A DNA stretch of 23,504 bases from a virus. The stretch is from the IMG/VR virus record IMGVR_UViG_3300025168_000691, positions 1 to 23,504 of that record; one strand, written 5' to 3'. Under the pieces are notes generated by a model. The model was not told the origin of the DNA. It searched no databases and worked only from the letters and a program-made list of their open reading frames with translations. Position numbers and translations under genes: made by a program. Shown here in pieces: positions 21,890 to 23,504 of the stretch (positions are counted from its first letter, which is position 1; every line of letters starts with the position of its first letter).

Positions 21890-21958
21890 CTAAAGGGAGT
21901 TGGAGATAATAGAATTCCAGAGTATACCAATACGTTAATGGATTACTATTATCTCCAA
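21881..21958 (+). other. Hairpin pair after ssb: stop-codon hairpin and 13-bp perfect inverted repeat
   Basis: CCCTTT/AAAGGG (21881-21886/21892-21897) encloses the ssb stop codon in its 5-nt loop. Immediately after, TTGGAGATAATAG (21900-21912) and CTATTATCTCCAA (21946-21958) form a perfect 13-bp inverted repeat around a 33-nt loop, followed by AAAA and not by a T-run. This could block exonucleases at the message end or be a processing stem; on the minus strand it has a T-run of only four and a long loop, so it is not a convincing terminator. Confidence 0.6.
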
Positions 21959-21974
21959 AAGGTATCTAGCTATA

Positions 21975-22042
21975 ATTATTCCCAGTTACAAGCAAGGAAC
22001 ACATAACAGGATGCTAGACTAAGTCTGTCCAGTTGGAATAAT
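21975..22042 (+). other. Inverted repeat ATTATTCC/GGAATAAT in the gap before the 58-aa gene
   Basis: Perfect 8-bp arms at 21975-21982 and 22035-22042, enclosing 52 nt with a small AGACT/AGTCT palindrome. A run of A and two more GCCTCA words (about 22053 and 22083) follow before ATG at 22088. The element is weaker than those nearer 19 kb. No gene is seen in 21890-22087. Confidence 0.4.
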
Positions 22043-22087
22043 CTAAAAAAAAGCCTCATAAAACAACAACTTACAGGAGATTGCCTC

Positions 22088-22264
22088 ATGAAAAATAATT
22101 TAAATGACTTAGAAATAATACTAAATGCATTAAACATTGTTAGAATTAAAATTGATCCAGGAAGAGGTTGGTCAAAATGGAAAAATCGTTATGAAGATAT
22201 TGAAGAAGCATATTTTAATTTAAACTTTGTTATACAAAAATTAAAGGAAAATAAAAATGGGTAA
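22088..22264 (+). CDS. Hypothetical protein, 58 aa
   Basis: MKNNLNDLEIILNALNIVRI followed by GRGWSKWKNRYEDIEEAYFN: helical, with two Trp. Ribosome site ACAGGAGATTGCCTC. It overlaps the next gene by 8 nt (ATGGGTAA). The first of a run of six compact, AT-rich small genes up to 23310. No family recognised. Confidence 0.7.
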   Translation: MKNNLNDLEIILNALNIVRIKIDPGRGWSKWKNRYEDIEEAYFNLNFVIQKLKENKNG

Positions 22265-22499
22265 AATGTCAGATCAACACATAGAAAAACAAGAAGAATT
22301 AAACCAAGAAGAATTAGAACAACAAGACTTAGACGAACAACAACAAGCTATAGCAGAATTAAATCGTAAAGATAAAAAAATAGATATAACTCCACCAGAA
22401 GAAACAGTAAAATTATTAAAAAAAGCAGGTTTTAAATTAGTATTTAGAGATAAAGATTTAGAAGAAATGATTAAAGCACAAGAAAGGGCTAAAAAATGA
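22257..22499 (+). CDS. Hypothetical Glu/Gln-rich coiled-coil protein, 80 aa
   Basis: Residues 5-45 are extremely rich in Glu and Gln (EELNQEELEQQDLDEQQQAI) and probably form a coiled coil; residues 50-80 hold PPEETVKLLKKAGFKLVFRDKDLE, a compact alpha-beta-looking segment. Ribosome site AAAGGAAAATAAAA. The second Met (residue 4) is also possible. Overlaps the next gene by 4 nt (ATGA). Function unknown. Confidence 0.72.
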   Translation: MGKMSDQHIEKQEELNQEELEQQDLDEQQQAIAELNRKDKKIDITPPEETVKLLKKAGFKLVFRDKDLEEMIKAQERAKK

Positions 22500-22699
22500 T
22501 TTCATTTCAAATTAAAAATATTCTATCTTGTTTAGCTTGGTTAAAAACATGCCCTCATAAATTTACTATAAGTTCTATGCAAGGTGGATTTATCCACGTT
22601 AAATTTTTTATAAGTGAAAAATCTTTAAGCCAATATGATGATAAAGAAAATATACCAGAAATAATGGAGGCATTAAATGACACCAAGATTCAGAAGTAA
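22496..22699 (+). CDS. Hypothetical protein, 67 aa
   Basis: MISFQIKNILSCLAWLKTCP, then a beta-looking middle (KFTISSMQGGFIHVKFFIS) and an acidic end. Two Cys near the N-terminus have no obvious metal-site partner. ATGA overlap with the upstream gene; its 3' end overlaps the following gene by 23 nt. No family recognised. Confidence 0.65.
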   Translation: MISFQIKNILSCLAWLKTCPHKFTISSMQGGFIHVKFFISEKSLSQYDDKENIPEIMEALNDTKIQK

Positions 22700-22886
22700 A
22701 GCATCATTTCTAGGCACATTTGTCATAGTTCATGTAGCATCAAGTATAAGTATTTTGTTTATACTGTTAGTAATGGGCATTAACCCAACGCTACTGGTAT
22801 CTGTACTAGGTGCGCCTCTATGGATAACTGTGTGCATATGTTCTTGGAACTTAACTAAAAAACTTAATAAAAGAAAGTATATATAA
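22677..22886 (+). CDS. Small membrane protein with two helices, 69 aa
   Basis: Basic N-terminus (MTPRFRSKAS), hydrophobic helices at about 11-33 and 38-58, then a strongly basic tail (KKLNKRKYI). Both ends are positive, so both are probably cytoplasmic with a short periplasmic turn (MGINP). Ribosome site GGAGGCATTAA inside the previous gene. Its base use is less AT-rich than its neighbours. A holin or host-membrane modifier is possible but unsupported. Confidence 0.7.
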   Translation: MTPRFRSKASFLGTFVIVHVASSISILFILLVMGINPTLLVSVLGAPLWITVCICSWNLTKKLNKRKYI

Positions 22887-23125
22887 TGATTAATATAACA
22901 AATTTTAAAGTAGAAGAAATAGAAACCACTAAAAGCAAATGGAATGAAAAAAAGAAAAAACATATCGATTATAAAGTTCCTCTTGTAGAAACTAAAATAG
23001 TTTATGAACAAGAAAATCTTTATGATTCTTTTGAGCTTTATAAACATTTAGATTATTGGAAAACAAAAGCTAATTATTGGAGTACAAAAATAAAAATTAC
23101 ATTTAATGTAGAAGAAGGAGAATAA
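22886..23125 (+). CDS. Hypothetical Lys-rich protein, 79 aa
   Basis: MINITNFKVEEIETTKSKWN, then a KKKKH cluster, then an aromatic stretch (YKHLDYWKTKANYWSTKIKITF) and an acidic end (NVEEGE). The pattern, short beta strand then charged helix then Trp/Tyr strand, is seen in many small phage proteins of unknown role. Its ATG shares one base with the previous stop (TAATG at 22886). Confidence 0.7.
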   Translation: MINITNFKVEEIETTKSKWNEKKKKHIDYKVPLVETKIVYEQENLYDSFELYKHLDYWKTKANYWSTKIKITFNVEEGE

Positions 23126-23127
23126 TT

Positions 23128-23310
23128 ATGCCTTACATATTAAATGATAAAGTTATTGTTACCTATTTAGATAATACAGCCAAACAAAGAAAAGAAGAAG
23201 CTACCATTGTAGGTAGAACTATGGAACAATTTCCAAAATATGATGTTCTTATAAATCACAACAATTATGTATTAACTAATATAAAAGAAAAATGGTTAAA
23301 CCTACTGTAA
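23128..23310 (+). CDS. Hypothetical protein, 60 aa
   Basis: MPYILNDKVIVTYLDNTAKQ with GRTMEQFPKYDVLIN: beta-rich, probably a small SH3-like barrel by its alternating pattern. Ribosome site AGAAGGAGAATAATT. Its last 9 bases overlap the end of the oppositely oriented gene at the right edge. Function unknown. Confidence 0.7.
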   Translation: MPYILNDKVIVTYLDNTAKQRKEEATIVGRTMEQFPKYDVLINHNNYVLTNIKEKWLNLL

Positions 23311-23503
23311 CATCTTGATATTACTAGGTTTTCTATCATTTAACGTATCAGATAATTGTAAACGAGATTTATGCAACTGAATACGTTTTAATAAATCTTT
23401 ACGTTCATACCATTCTACACGAATTGGTGATAAAAATTCACCAGGTGTTGGCATTTTACAATACGTATGTGTTTCTAATAACTTTAAAACACCACGTTCC
23501 CAT
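23302..23503 (-). CDS. C-terminal end of a leftward gene (5' part outside window)
   Basis: Open on the minus strand from the right edge to TAG at 23302-23304: 66 residues, beginning WERGVLKLLETHTYCKMPTP, then GEFLSPIRVEWYERKDLLKR, ending SNIKMLQ. Mixed charge, clearly protein-like, and the only long open frame at the edge. I do not recognise the family from this tail. It is convergent with the rightward gene block and overlaps it by 9 nt, so the phage has a second leftward block or a rearranged unit beyond the window. Confidence 0.7.
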   Translation of the reverse strand, partial: WERGVLKLLETHTYCKMPTPGEFLSPIRVEWYERKDLLKRIQLHKSRLQLSDTLNDRKPSNIKMLQ

Positions 23504-23504
23504 A

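Noticed and set aside
22730-23047. Minus-strand open frame of 105 codons
   Set aside because: It is a Phe/Ile-rich shadow of three compact plus-strand genes with good starts and overlaps.

Overview
This window is most of one arm of a tailed phage genome of the podovirus (T7-like virion) type. The virion genes are recognisable: small and large terminase, T7-type portal (head-tail connector), scaffold, capsid, tail tubular proteins A and B, three internal virion proteins and a tail fibre with a T7-type N-terminus. The DNA is strongly AT-rich, genes are packed with 1-8 nt overlaps, and the protein style (Phage_capsid_2-like coat protein, small basic proteins beside the portal) suggests a marine alphaproteobacterial host such as SAR11 or SAR116. 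The host assignment is inference only. No integrase, RNA polymerase, DNA polymerase, holin or endolysin could be recognised in the window.

Layout. From 18.7 kb down to 1 everything runs on the minus strand as one late block: TerS, a 63-aa protein, TerL, a possible permuted NlpC/P60-like protein overlapping TerL, an 85-aa protein, portal, a chain of five very small proteins (92, 87, 49, 14 and 73 aa), scaffold, capsid, a capsid-adjacent 89-aa protein, a strong terminator, tail tubular A and B, internal virion proteins of 160, 1096 and 1048 aa, and a tail fibre running off the left edge. The 9-10 nt word ATGTGAATTG (minus strand) recurs before TerS, before the 85-aa/portal group, before capsid and before the tail fibre. 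The last three positions match where T7 has late promoters, and the terminator after the capsid group sits where T7 has T-phi. I infer a phage-specific late promoter or operator and a capsid-boosting transcription plan.

From 19.4 to 23.3 kb genes run on the plus strand and look early or middle: short unknown proteins, a 240-aa unknown, two small membrane proteins and a single-stranded DNA-binding protein with the canonical acidic tip. A minus-strand gene enters from the right edge and overlaps the last plus-strand gene tail to tail.

The most unusual part is non-coding. The roughly 700-nt gap between the two arms (18716-19424) and several gaps in the plus-strand arm are full of long inverted repeats. 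Mismatches in these stems are almost always G-U on the plus strand, as expected for folded plus-strand RNA. The best case (19107-19393) is a nested fold closed by a 23-pair helix that ends just before the first rightward gene. A second family of hairpins (CATTGG...CCAATG) is found in the leaders of both the 240-aa gene and ssb. I know of no named RNA class that these match, but I could not run a search.
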